A stretch of DNA of 39,363 nucleotides from assembly GCF_000949455.1 (NCBI RefSeq), contig NZ_JXXK01000034.1, positions 1 to 39,363 of the forward strand. The letters are read 5' to 3'. The DNA is from Ruthenibacterium lactatiformans. Its GTDB lineage: Bacteria; Bacillota; Clostridia; Oscillospirales; Ruminococcaceae. Numbering within the stretch: the first letter of the stretch is position 1; the number at the start of each line of letters is the position of its first letter. The notes below the pieces were generated by a model. The model did not search any database, was not told where the DNA came from, and was given only the letters and a program-made list of their open reading frames with translations. Shown here one piece after another: positions 14,944 to 21,724 of the stretch. The translations under genes were made by a program, and so were the position numbers.

Positions 14944-15441
14944 ATGAAAGAGAAATTGTATATCGCATATGGGAGCAATCTGGATCGGGGGCAAATGGCA
15001 CGGCGCTGTCCGACGGCGGAAGTGGTATGCAGCGGGATGCTGTACGGCCATGAGCTGCTGTTCCGCGGTTCACAGTTCGGCGCGGTGGCGACGGTGGAGC
15101 CAAAGCCCGGGGCCTGCGTGCCTGTGCTTGTATGGAAGATCAAACCGTCTGACGAACGGGCGCTCGATCTCTATGAGGGATACCCGCATCTGTACCGCAA
15201 GGAAAATCTTTCCGTCACGATGGACGGCAGGGAACGGGACATTATGGCATACGTGATGACCGGAGAACGGGAGTACGGCGTCCCTGCGCGTTCCTATTAT
15301 GAGACGATCGCCAGAGGATACGCGGACGCCGGGTTTGATACCGGTGTGCTCAATGAGGCGGTGCAGGAAAGTGTGCGCAGGATGCTGAACGAAGTAGCAC
15401 CTGAAGAAGAGCTGAACGGGACATGGCAGATGACGCTGTGA
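14944..15441 (+). CDS. gamma-glutamylcyclotransferase-like protein (AIG2/GGCT fold)
   Basis: The start at 14944 gives KEKLYIAYGSNLDRGQM, matching the family N-terminus; the ATG at 14932 would sit against the ribosome site (GGGGGGAG). The 165-aa product has the YGSNL substrate-binding loop (residues ~8-12), a conserved glycine-rich VVCSGMLYGHELLF strand, and LDLYEGYPHLY near 80 containing the catalytic glutamate expected of GGCT folds. These enzymes cyclise gamma-glutamyl groups to release pyroglutamate. Paired with the upstream amidoligase it could trim or recycle an amide-linked product. Whether the pair acts on peptidoglycan, a pilin or a small molecule cannot be told. Confidence 0.88.
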   Translation: MKEKLYIAYGSNLDRGQMARRCPTAEVVCSGMLYGHELLFRGSQFGAVATVEPKPGACVPVLVWKIKPSDERALDLYEGYPHLYRKENLSVTMDGRERDIMAYVMTGEREYGVPARSYYETIARGYADAGFDTGVLNEAVQESVRRMLNEVAPEEELNGTWQMTL

Positions 15442-15445
15442 AGCT

Positions 15446-15652
15446 TTGGCGGAAAAGTTTGGGAACACCCATATTACGCTGACCGAGGACGGCAGGCGTG
15501 AATGGTCGGATGTGCTGAACGCCAAAGTGACTTCTATTTACGAGGGACACTACGGTGTGCAAATCGGACTAACCGGATACCCGGCAGAACGCCTGCGTGA
15601 TTTTTCTTTCATGCTGGCAGGTCACTGCCCGGTTAAAGGTTATGACCGTTAG
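15446..15652 (+). CDS. small protein matching the C-terminal domain of the 11892-13085 product; possibly truncated
   Basis: Starts at TTG 15446 with no clear ribosome site, 4 bp after the cyclotransferase stop; 68 aa. EWSDVLNAKVTSIYEGHYGV and ERLRDFSFMLAG match, residue for residue in many positions, the last ~50 residues of the DUF3846 protein (WNDVLAAQVCWIRQGAYGPE, RVYDFSFMLIEE). It may be a stand-alone copy of that domain or the remnant of a second, larger gene. The weak start and the abrupt end after GYDR favour a remnant. Confidence 0.45.
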   Translation: MAEKFGNTHITLTEDGRREWSDVLNAKVTSIYEGHYGVQIGLTGYPAERLRDFSFMLAGHCPVKGYDR

Positions 15653-15717
15653 GTAAATTCCGGTGAGCAGGAACAGGCACAAACCGAACCAAAACAATTT
15701 ATGTGAGGAAGAAGCAT

Positions 15718-16218
15718 ATGGGAACAAGAAGTTATATCGGCAAAGATATTGGCAACGGAAAATACTCGGTAATATTCTGTCAGTTGGAGAGCTATCTTGA
15801 AACGACCGGCAGACTGTTGACAGAGCATTACAACACACCGGAAAAAGTGGATGCGCTTTTAGCGCTCGGCGACATTTGTTTTCTCGGCGAAAAAATAGAA
15901 CCCGATCCGTCGCTGCCGCACGACTGGTACGGCAAGGATTATCAGCAGGATGTTACGCTTGCGTTCGGCAGGGACTGCGGCGAATACAAATGGCCTGCAA
16001 AAGAAATGACGCTGGAGGATATGGAGGAAAGCGATGAGGGGATAGAATTTATATATATTTTCACTCCCGAACAGGAATGGAAATACTGCTGCCCGGTTTC
16101 TCCCGATATGAGATGGCGGAATGTCCGCAATGAACTTGCCGCAGAATCAGAGATATTCAATCAAAATTCAGAGGAACAGGACAGCGGGGAAAACTGCGAT
16201 CCTGTTCTTTCTATGTGA
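15718..16218 (+). CDS. hypothetical accessory protein, C-terminus possibly altered by an IS110 remnant
   Basis: The ATG at 15718 follows GAGGAAG. The product is 166 aa and begins GTRSYIGKDIGNGKYSVIFC; the pattern (short strand, then QLESYLETTGRLLTEHYN helix, then acidic LEDMEESDEGIEFIYIF) suggests a small alpha/beta protein. I recognise the GTRSYIG start from accessory proteins of clostridial elements but have no function for it. The last residues (GENCDPVLSM) run into a fragment of an IS110 transposase starting at ~16248, so the native C-terminus may have been replaced. A 27-residue orphan coding tail beyond the IS fragment could be its displaced end. Confidence 0.6.
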   Translation: MGTRSYIGKDIGNGKYSVIFCQLESYLETTGRLLTEHYNTPEKVDALLALGDICFLGEKIEPDPSLPHDWYGKDYQQDVTLAFGRDCGEYKWPAKEMTLEDMEESDEGIEFIYIFTPEQEWKYCCPVSPDMRWRNVRNELAAESEIFNQNSEEQDSGENCDPVLSM

Positions 16219-16247
16219 AAGTGAGTGGAACGAAATGAAGAAAACAA

Positions 16248-16568
16248 GGAATCCTTGGCGTCAGTCTTCGTCTTGCGGATAAACATCTCGCGCATAGCAT
16301 CAGTCTGAATGGGATTGAGAACGACAACGGGGTAACCGTCCTTGTGAAGATGGGTATAAAGCGCCAGCCAGTAGTGCGCGGTGGACTCCATGGCAAAAAC
16401 AATCTCGCTGCGGACATTTGTCAGCTTCCTGATTTTCTCCATCAGACAGTTATAGCCCGTGCAGTTGTTTGAGATGGAAAATGCCCGCTGTACGGTCTGC
16501 CCCTCGGATGTAATAATACTGACTTCGTGACTGCGCTTGGCAACATCGATACCAACGATAAACATCAT
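16248..16568 (-). pseudogene. IS110-family transposase, N-terminal fragment
   Basis: From ATG 16568 the frame reads FIVGIDVAKRSHEVSI, then FAMESTAHYWLALYTHL, VVVLNPIQTDAMR and KTKTDAKDS: the DEDD N-terminal domain up to the TDAKDS motif, ~107 of the ~400 residues expected. After S107 the frame runs into unrelated sequence, and the whole C-terminal Transposase_20 domain is missing. It differs clearly from the intact IS110 enzyme at 9140-10366, so it is a different element of the same family. Confidence 0.85.
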
Positions 16569-16575
16569 AGGTCTC

Positions 16576-16674
16576 ACTCCGTTTGCAGAGATGGTCGCTT
16601 CGCTGGAAGAGCAGCGTCTTGACGAATATCTGGCATTGGAACAGCAGCAAGGTGAGATAGGGCATACACTTTAA
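16576..16674 (+). pseudogene. orphan C-terminal coding tail of an interrupted gene
   Basis: The + frame directly behind the IS110 fragment reads TPFAEMVASLEEQRLDEYLA and on to GEIGHTL-stop, helical and Glu/Gln-rich, with no start signal. The stop is followed 9 bp later by a perfect terminator. This is how the 3' end of a gene looks once its body is lost. It may belong to the gene at 15718 or to another lost accessory gene. Confidence 0.45.
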
Positions 16675-16683
16675 AATCGATGC

Positions 16684-16712
16684 GGGAGCAGACAGCGTCT
16701 GCTCCCTTTTTT
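16684..16712 (+). terminator. intrinsic terminator
   Basis: Perfect 10-bp stem GGGAGCAGAC / GTCTGCTCCC with AGC loop and a TTTTTT tail. It ends the operon that includes the amidoligase genes. Confidence 0.92.
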
Positions 16713-17136
16713 GTTTGTGACGGGGGAAGATAAGAATATTTTTCCAAAGCCGCGAAGATATTTTACCGGGAGGAGTGCTATCCCTTTATCGGACGGGACG
16801 GTTGTGCGTAAAGCGCAGCAGTTTGGCAGCGGGATGGAGTTCCCTTTGCACCGATTTTTGGGGGATAGAGAACGATAGCAGGAGAAAGGCGGACATCAAA
16901 ATTTCATGTCCGCCAGATACATCAGCCCGCAGTGCGGGCTGAACGGCGTTCCGAGGTGGCGTCAAAACAGCGAATTCCCGGTTTGCCTGACATCAAAATA
17001 TTAGAAAATTGCCTGTGCACAGGGAAATAAGCCGGTTTTGGCTGACATCAAAACAAATATAGCAGATATGGAGTATAAGGAATTGACCGCGCAACAAAAT
17101 AGTAATACAATATATATACAAAGGGAGGCGATAAAC
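16713..17136 (+). other. 424-bp noncoding region with hairpins and short repeats; candidate oriT / control region
   Basis: No supported gene. Contents: hairpin GGCGGACAT/ATGTCCGCC (16888-16914, 9-nt loop); hairpin AGCCCGC/GCGGGCT (16924-16940, 3-nt loop), neither followed by a T-run; GACATCAAAA at 16892, 16989 and 17044, the last two inside longer matches (CGGTTTGCCTGACATCAAAA / CGGTTTTGGCTGACATCAAAA, 55 bp apart); and the toxin-antitoxin promoter. It lies upstream of the relaxosome genes, where an origin of transfer is often found. The oriT role is inferred. Confidence 0.4.
17083..17111 (+). promoter_or_regulatory. sigma-A-type promoter of the toxin-antitoxin operon
   Basis: -35 TTGACC (17083-17088), 17-bp spacer, -10 TACAAT (17106-17111), 25 bp before the antitoxin start codon. 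Phd-type antitoxins usually bind their own promoter, so this region is the expected autoregulatory site. Confidence 0.7.
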
Positions 17137-17400
17137 ATGCCGGTGATCAGGCCAATCCGTGAACTGCAAAATACAACGGAGATCTCGCATTTTGCAAAAA
17201 CGCTCAATGAACCGATCTTCATTACGAAGAACGGACGCAATGATCTTGTGCTGATGAATGATGCGGTATATGAACGAATCATGGCGCAGAATGAAATGTA
17301 CCGCAAGCTGGCTGCTGCTGAGGCAGAAGTTGCTGATGGAGCAGAGCTGCTGGACGGTATGGAAGTACTGAAGGAGCTGCGCGGCAAGTATGGAAAGTGA
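17137..17400 (+). CDS. Phd/YefM-family antitoxin
   Basis: The ATG follows AAGGGAGGCG. The 87-aa product reads IRPIRELQNTTEISHFAKTL, then PIFITKNGRNDLVLMNDAVY, the classic Phd/YefM N-terminal DNA-binding and dimerisation fold, followed by a charged C-terminal helix (VADGAELLDGMEVLKELRG) that would wrap the toxin. It overlaps the toxin gene by 11 bp. It neutralises the toxin and represses the operon; on an ICE the pair would stabilise maintenance of the element. Confidence 0.92.
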   Translation: MPVIRPIRELQNTTEISHFAKTLNEPIFITKNGRNDLVLMNDAVYERIMAQNEMYRKLAAAEAEVADGAELLDGMEVLKELRGKYGK

Positions 17401-17707
17401 ATGGAAATTAAAGCTAACACCGCTTGCCCGTACGGATCTGGAAGAAATCTATCAGTACATTTCGATTTGTCTGGACGCGCCGCAAGCAGCTGACAGGTTG
17501 ATGACAGCGTTTGAAAAAAGCTTTGAACAGCTTCAAAACCATCCGTTCAGTTTCCCGCGTGCAGATGATGAAAGCCTGCGGAAAAAAGGATACCGAAAAT
17601 TAATCGTTGAAAACTATGTCGGAGCATATCTTTTGAATGAGCAGACAAAAGAAGTGGTCGTCATGCGCTTTTTCTATGGCGCGCGGGATTACAAACGACT
17701 GTTGTGA
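17390..17707 (+). CDS. ParE/RelE-family toxin
   Basis: ATG inside the end of the antitoxin gene, 105 aa. The features are KLKLTPLARTDLEEIYQYIS (the N-terminal strand and first helix of the RelE/ParE fold), LQNHPFSFPRADDESLRKKG, then YRKLIVENYVGAYLLNEQ and VVVMRFFYGARDYKRLL. The C-terminal VMRFFYGARDY block is typical of ParE-like members associated with Phd antitoxins. Depending on subfamily it would poison gyrase or cleave mRNA on ribosomes; sequence alone does not separate these. The genes following downstream are mobilisation genes. Confidence 0.92.
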   Translation: MESEWKLKLTPLARTDLEEIYQYISICLDAPQAADRLMTAFEKSFEQLQNHPFSFPRADDESLRKKGYRKLIVENYVGAYLLNEQTKEVVVMRFFYGARDYKRLL

Positions 17708-17778
17708 GAAGAAAAAATGAGGATGCAGGTGCTGAGAGGCATCTGCATCTTTTGTTTTGCGAAAAAGGAGGCGGAAAG

Positions 17779-18219
17779 ATAGATACACGGAAAAGGATCA
17801 CGATCCGTTTGCCGCAGGATGTATACCGGGACATATTGGATAACCTGGGAAATGCAGCGAGCAGTACATTCAATTCCTTTATGACAAATGCTGCACGCTT
17901 TTACCTGGGATATATCAAAGCAAGAGAAACAGAGGACTATCTCTCAAAAACACTGCTGTCCATCATCAGCGCGCGGCAGGAGCGGTCTGACAAGGCGACC
18001 GTGTCGGTATTGTACGCGCTGGCGGTGGAACTCAACATTTTGCAGCGCATCCTTGTCTCGCACTTTGACATACCGGATGAGGTATATGCGGAGCTGCGCA
18101 GGAAAGCGCGCGCGGAAGTTGCGGTCAGCCGCAAAGGCGCGCAGATCGAATCCGTGCAGGCGCAGATGTTCGGCGGTGATACCGGATGGCAAAGCTCGTC
18201 ACAAAATGGCGCTATCTGA
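17779..18219 (+). CDS. ribbon-helix-helix relaxosome accessory protein (MobC-like), ATA start
   Basis: The only good ribosome site (AAAAAGGAGGCGG) precedes an ATA at 17779, giving IDTRKRITIRLPQDVYRDIL; an in-frame GTG at 17704 overlaps the toxin gene but has no ribosome site. The product is 146 aa. The N-terminal TRKRITIRLPQDVYRDI is a textbook ribbon-helix-helix strand and helix, followed by long helices (STFNSFMTNAARFYLGYIK, ...TVSVLYALAVELNILQRIL). Such proteins bind oriT near nic, bend the DNA and recruit the relaxase. It overlaps the relaxase gene by 34 bp, supporting co-translation. Confidence 0.75.
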   Translation: MDTRKRITIRLPQDVYRDILDNLGNAASSTFNSFMTNAARFYLGYIKARETEDYLSKTLLSIISARQERSDKATVSVLYALAVELNILQRILVSHFDIPDEVYAELRRKARAEVAVSRKGAQIESVQAQMFGGDTGWQSSSQNGAI

Positions 18220-20153
18220 AGCCGGACGCCGCGCGGCACGCACAGGCATACATACGGTACATTGCCACGCGGGAGGGCGTGGAGAAATATGTGGAAGAGA
18301 ACGGAGCGCGGCCGGCGGCGCAGGCGCAGCGCGTCCTTGTGGAAAAACTGCTGCGGGATTTTCCGGATGCACGCCGGAGCTTTGAGTATGAGGACTATGC
18401 GCGCCGGCCGACTGTCCGCAACGCGTCGGAATTCATCACGCGGACATTGGAGGAACATCTGGAACTGTTTGACGCGCGCTCCAACTATGTTTCGTACATC
18501 GCGCAGCGTCCGCGCGTCCAGCGCAGCGGCGCACACGGCCTGTTCACACAGGAGGAAGATGCGCCGGATCTGAACGCTGCCGCGCGTGCGGTTTCAGAGC
18601 ACGACGGGAACATTTGGACATGTATCCTTTCCCTGCGGCGTGAAGACGCCGCCCGCCTGTCATACGATAAAGCGGACGCATGGCGCGCGCTGCTCCGTGC
18701 CAATGCGGCGGAGATCGCCGCGCGGTTCAATGTGCCGGTCGGGTCGTTCCATTGGTGCGGAGCCTTCCACAACGAAGCGCACCATCCTCATGTGCATCTG
18801 GTCTGTTATGCGGACAGTGTGCAAAAGCCGGCGCTCACAAAGGAGGGGGTGGTGCAGCTCCGCTCCCTCCTCGCACGGCAGATATTCCGGGATGAACTGG
18901 ACGCAATATATATCCGCCAGTCACAGAGCCGGGACGAACTGCGGGATCTGTTCAGCGCACGCCTGAAAGAGGCGGTGGCCGGGATGCGGGATGCGCCTGC
19001 AGAGATGCCGGTTTTGGAATCCCTGCTGGAACGGCTGTCGGAAGAAGTACGGGACAGAAAGGGGAGACTCCAGTATGGGTATCTCCCCTGGCCGGTAAAA
19101 TCCATTGTGGACAGTATTATCAGCGAATTGGAAAAGCAGCCGCAGGTGAAGGCTGCATACAGCGCGTGGTGGGAGCTTCGCAAAACAGTGCTGTCCACAT
19201 ACCGGGACAGCCTGCCGGAACAGGACCCGCCGCTGCACACACAAAAGGAGTTCCGGCATCTGAAAAATATCGTGCTGCGCATTGCAAAAGAAGGCTGTCC
19301 CGCGCCGGAGCCGGAACAGGAGTTTGACGCGGTACAGGATCCACAGGACCGCGGCGCACAGCATGCGGTGTACGGTGCAAAGCGGCTGCTGGACGCCGCC
19401 CGTGAAGAAGAATATCCGGATGAAGATGTGCAGGCGGCGATCCGGACGCTGCTCGGCGCGGCGGAGCGCGGGGATGCATATGCGCAATACCAGGCCGGTA
19501 AGCTGTACCGGGAGGGATACTTTTTGCCGCGGGATGACGCCGGCGCAAAAATGTTTTTTGAACGGGCTGCAAAGCAGGAAAATCATTTTGCGGAATACGC
19601 GCTCGGAAAGCTGCACGCGGATGAGACGTCGCCGTTCTTCGACGAAACGAAAGCCGCGGACTGGTTTGAACGGGCTGCGGAGCATGGGAACGGGTTCGCC
19701 AAATACAGGCTTGCGAAATATTTTCTGAACGGAAAAGGCCGTGCTGTGGACGCAGGATCCGCGGCACGGCTTTTTGTCGAAGCGGCGCAGGCGTCTGACG
19801 TATCTGTGCGCAGATTCGCGGCGCCCTGGGCAAAATACCAGTTGGGAAAGCTGTACATCCGGGGAAATGGCGTTCCCAGGGATTGGGCGAAAGCGGAGGA
19901 GCTGCTGCGAAGCGCGGCACAGGACGGAAATGAATTCGCACAGCGTTTGCTGCAGCGGCGTGCGCAGTGGCACAGGCTCGGCCCAATGGACGCTGCGCTG
20001 GGTGTGATCGGAAGTTTGTGCCGTATGTTTGAAACGTCTGTGCCGCGCATCCGTCCGCGCTGTATGTATCTGGACAGAAAGCGCAGGCGGGAGCTGGAAC
20101 AGAAACAGCGCGCGCTTGGCCATGCGGAAAACGATTTTGAACCGCAAATGTGA
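18186..20153 (+). CDS. MobP-type (MobP3-like) HUH relaxase with C-terminal Sel1 repeats
   Basis: ATG inside the preceding gene; 655 aa. The N-terminal relaxase domain has the HUH metal site AHHPHVHL near residues 197-204, following a conserved GSFHWCGAFHNE strand; candidate catalytic tyrosines lie in the N-terminal segment (AYIRYIATREGVEKY at ~20-35). After a ~200-residue helical linker, three to four Sel1-like repeats follow at ~430-590 (AQYQAGKLYREGYFLPRDDA, AEYALGKLHADE, AKYRLAKYFLNGKG, AKYQLGKLYIRGNGVP). The relaxase nicks oriT and pilots the strand. The Sel1 solenoid is probably a protein-protein contact surface. The family label is from the overall architecture. Confidence 0.88.
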   Translation: MAKLVTKWRYLKPDAARHAQAYIRYIATREGVEKYVEENGARPAAQAQRVLVEKLLRDFPDARRSFEYEDYARRPTVRNASEFITRTLEEHLELFDARSNYVSYIAQRPRVQRSGAHGLFTQEEDAPDLNAAARAVSEHDGNIWTCILSLRREDAARLSYDKADAWRALLRANAAEIAARFNVPVGSFHWCGAFHNEAHHPHVHLVCYADSVQKPALTKEGVVQLRSLLARQIFRDELDAIYIRQSQSRDELRDLFSARLKEAVAGMRDAPAEMPVLESLLERLSEEVRDRKGRLQYGYLPWPVKSIVDSIISELEKQPQVKAAYSAWWELRKTVLSTYRDSLPEQDPPLHTQKEFRHLKNIVLRIAKEGCPAPEPEQEFDAVQDPQDRGAQHAVYGAKRLLDAAREEEYPDEDVQAAIRTLLGAAERGDAYAQYQAGKLYREGYFLPRDDAGAKMFFERAAKQENHFAEYALGKLHADETSPFFDETKAADWFERAAEHGNGFAKYRLAKYFLNGKGRAVDAGSAARLFVEAAQASDVSVRRFAAPWAKYQLGKLYIRGNGVPRDWAKAEELLRSAAQDGNEFAQRLLQRRAQWHRLGPMDAALGVIGSLCRMFETSVPRIRPRCMYLDRKRRRELEQKQRALGHAENDFEPQM

Positions 20154-20214
20154 CGCAGGCAAAAAAGAAAACAGCCCGTCAGGGGCCAGGTGGGATATTT
20201 GGCTGGAATATGGC

Positions 20215-20233
20215 ATGTGTCACTGTGACACAT
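20215..20233. promoter_or_regulatory. 19-bp perfect inverted repeat upstream of the primase gene
   Basis: ATGTGTCAC-T-GTGACACAT: 9-bp arms around a single T. It lies in the 134-bp gap between relaxase and primase genes, 55 bp before the primase start. The compact dyad symmetry suits a dimeric repressor site; it is not followed by a T-run. Confidence 0.4.
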
Positions 20234-20287
20234 GCGGTATGAAGATACCAATAGAAGAAATACGGATACAGCAGGGAGGAGAGAGCT

Positions 20288-21724
20288 ATCACAGAAAACA
20301 AAAAGATCTTTTCAAAAGAAGAAGTGGCGGCGGCGCGGAACATGGAGATCGCGCCGCTGCTTGCAATGCGTGGTTTTCCGCTTTCCCGCAGCGGGGGAGA
20401 AATGCATTGGCGTATACCGGGGGAGGAATCGGTGAGCATCCGCGGCAATATGTGGTACAGCCATTACAGGGGAGAGGGCGGGGACGCCATCTCATTTGCA
20501 CGCCGTTTTTTTCATATGGATTTCAAGAAGGCGGTGCGGTTCCTGCTGGAACAGTCCGCTGTTCCTGCGGCAGGGCCTGTGCAATGTGAGCGGCAGGAAC
20601 AAAAGCAGCTGCGGCTTCCGCCGAAGGACAGTTCGGAAGAACAGGTGCGGCGGTATTTGACAGATATACGGAAGGTGTCCGCGGACGTGGCCGGATACTT
20701 TATCGAGACCGGTCAGGTGTACCAGAGCAGGGCGGAAGGTGTACGTCAGGGACAGGAACAATGCAGCCTGGTGTTGGTAGGGATGGACCGGGACGGTGCG
20801 CCGCGGCAGGCGCACATCAAGGGGATGCGGCAGCGCGCGTTCCGGTATGATGCGCCGGGCAGCGACAAAGCGTATGGATTCCGCCATATGGGCGGCAGCG
20901 GACCGCTGTATGTGTTTGAGGCGGCAGTCGACCTCATGTCATATGTCTCCCTTTATCCAAAGGATTGGCGGCAGGGCAACTATCTGGCATTGAACGGTAC
21001 GGCGGAAGCTGCCCTGTTCCGCACGCTGGAAGAGTATCCGGAGGTGCGCGGCGTCGTGCTTGCGCTGGACAATGACGCCGGTGGGATCGAGGGCGTGATG
21101 CGTTTGACTGGTCTGCTGAGGGAAAAAGGATACACGGATGTTTCTGTACAGCTTCCGGCATGGAAGGATTGGAACGAGGAATTGAAAGCGCGCGGGGGGA
21201 TGGATGCAGTGTGTGCGCAGCCGCACCCGAAACTGCAGATGCTGGAACAGGTAAAGGATGCGATTTTGGCGCGGGCATTGCATGCGCCGCGTTTCGTGGA
21301 CGGGCGGTATCTGGAGGGGACATTTCAAGCGGCCTGTTCGGCACAGGCGGATGAGATCCAAAACAGCTGCCTGCAGAAGCTGGCGGCGGGCGCGCTGCTG
21401 CGTGCCCGGCATTTGCTTTGTACAGGCGGAGAGACGGCCGGGCTTGACCGGCTTGCAGACAGGGCCGCGGAATTGTACCAGCCGCATAAGGACCATATCA
21501 CGCAGGATGCACGCCTGCGGTCGCTGGGCGGACAGATACAGAAAATGCGGGCGGCGGAGGAGAGCATGCCGGCCCGGACAGCGGGACAGCAGGCGGAACT
21601 GGCGGATGGCTGGCTGCACACCGCTGCTGCGGCGATGGCGGCGGACGTTTCCTGCATGCTTAAAATGTCCGGACGGGAAAGTACACAGGCGGAAGAGGAA
21701 GAGGTGAGGATGGGATTTTGTTAG
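20288..21724 (+). CDS. DUF3991/TOPRIM DNA primase-like protein (ATC start)
   Basis: The ribosome site GGGAGGA at 20274-20280 sits 7 nt before an ATC, giving ITENKKIFSKEEVAAARNME; the first GTG (20324) would discard the conserved FSKEEVAAARN start. The product is 478 aa. The N-terminal region contains a CHC2-like module without its zinc ligands (IRGNMWYSHYRGEGGDAISF), then DUF3991 and a TOPRIM domain (GPLYVFEAAVDLMSYVSLY near 200 and GVVLALDNDAGG near 255, carrying the acidic residues expected for metal binding). The C-terminus is helical. Its role is probably to prime complementary-strand synthesis in the recipient. It overlaps the VirD4 gene by 7 bp. Confidence 0.82.
   Translation: MTENKKIFSKEEVAAARNMEIAPLLAMRGFPLSRSGGEMHWRIPGEESVSIRGNMWYSHYRGEGGDAISFARRFFHMDFKKAVRFLLEQSAVPAAGPVQCERQEQKQLRLPPKDSSEEQVRRYLTDIRKVSADVAGYFIETGQVYQSRAEGVRQGQEQCSLVLVGMDRDGAPRQAHIKGMRQRAFRYDAPGSDKAYGFRHMGGSGPLYVFEAAVDLMSYVSLYPKDWRQGNYLALNGTAEAALFRTLEEYPEVRGVVLALDNDAGGIEGVMRLTGLLREKGYTDVSVQLPAWKDWNEELKARGGMDAVCAQPHPKLQMLEQVKDAILARALHAPRFVDGRYLEGTFQAACSAQADEIQNSCLQKLAAGALLRARHLLCTGGETAGLDRLADRAAELYQPHKDHITQDARLRSLGGQIQKMRAAEESMPARTAGQQAELADGWLHTAAAAMAADVSCMLKMSGRESTQAEEEEVRMGFC

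Noticed and set aside
18921..20216. 431-aa open frame on the - strand opposite the relaxase
   Set aside because: Antisense shadow of the relaxase/Sel1 coding region, with low-complexity Arg/Pro-rich content and no start signal.
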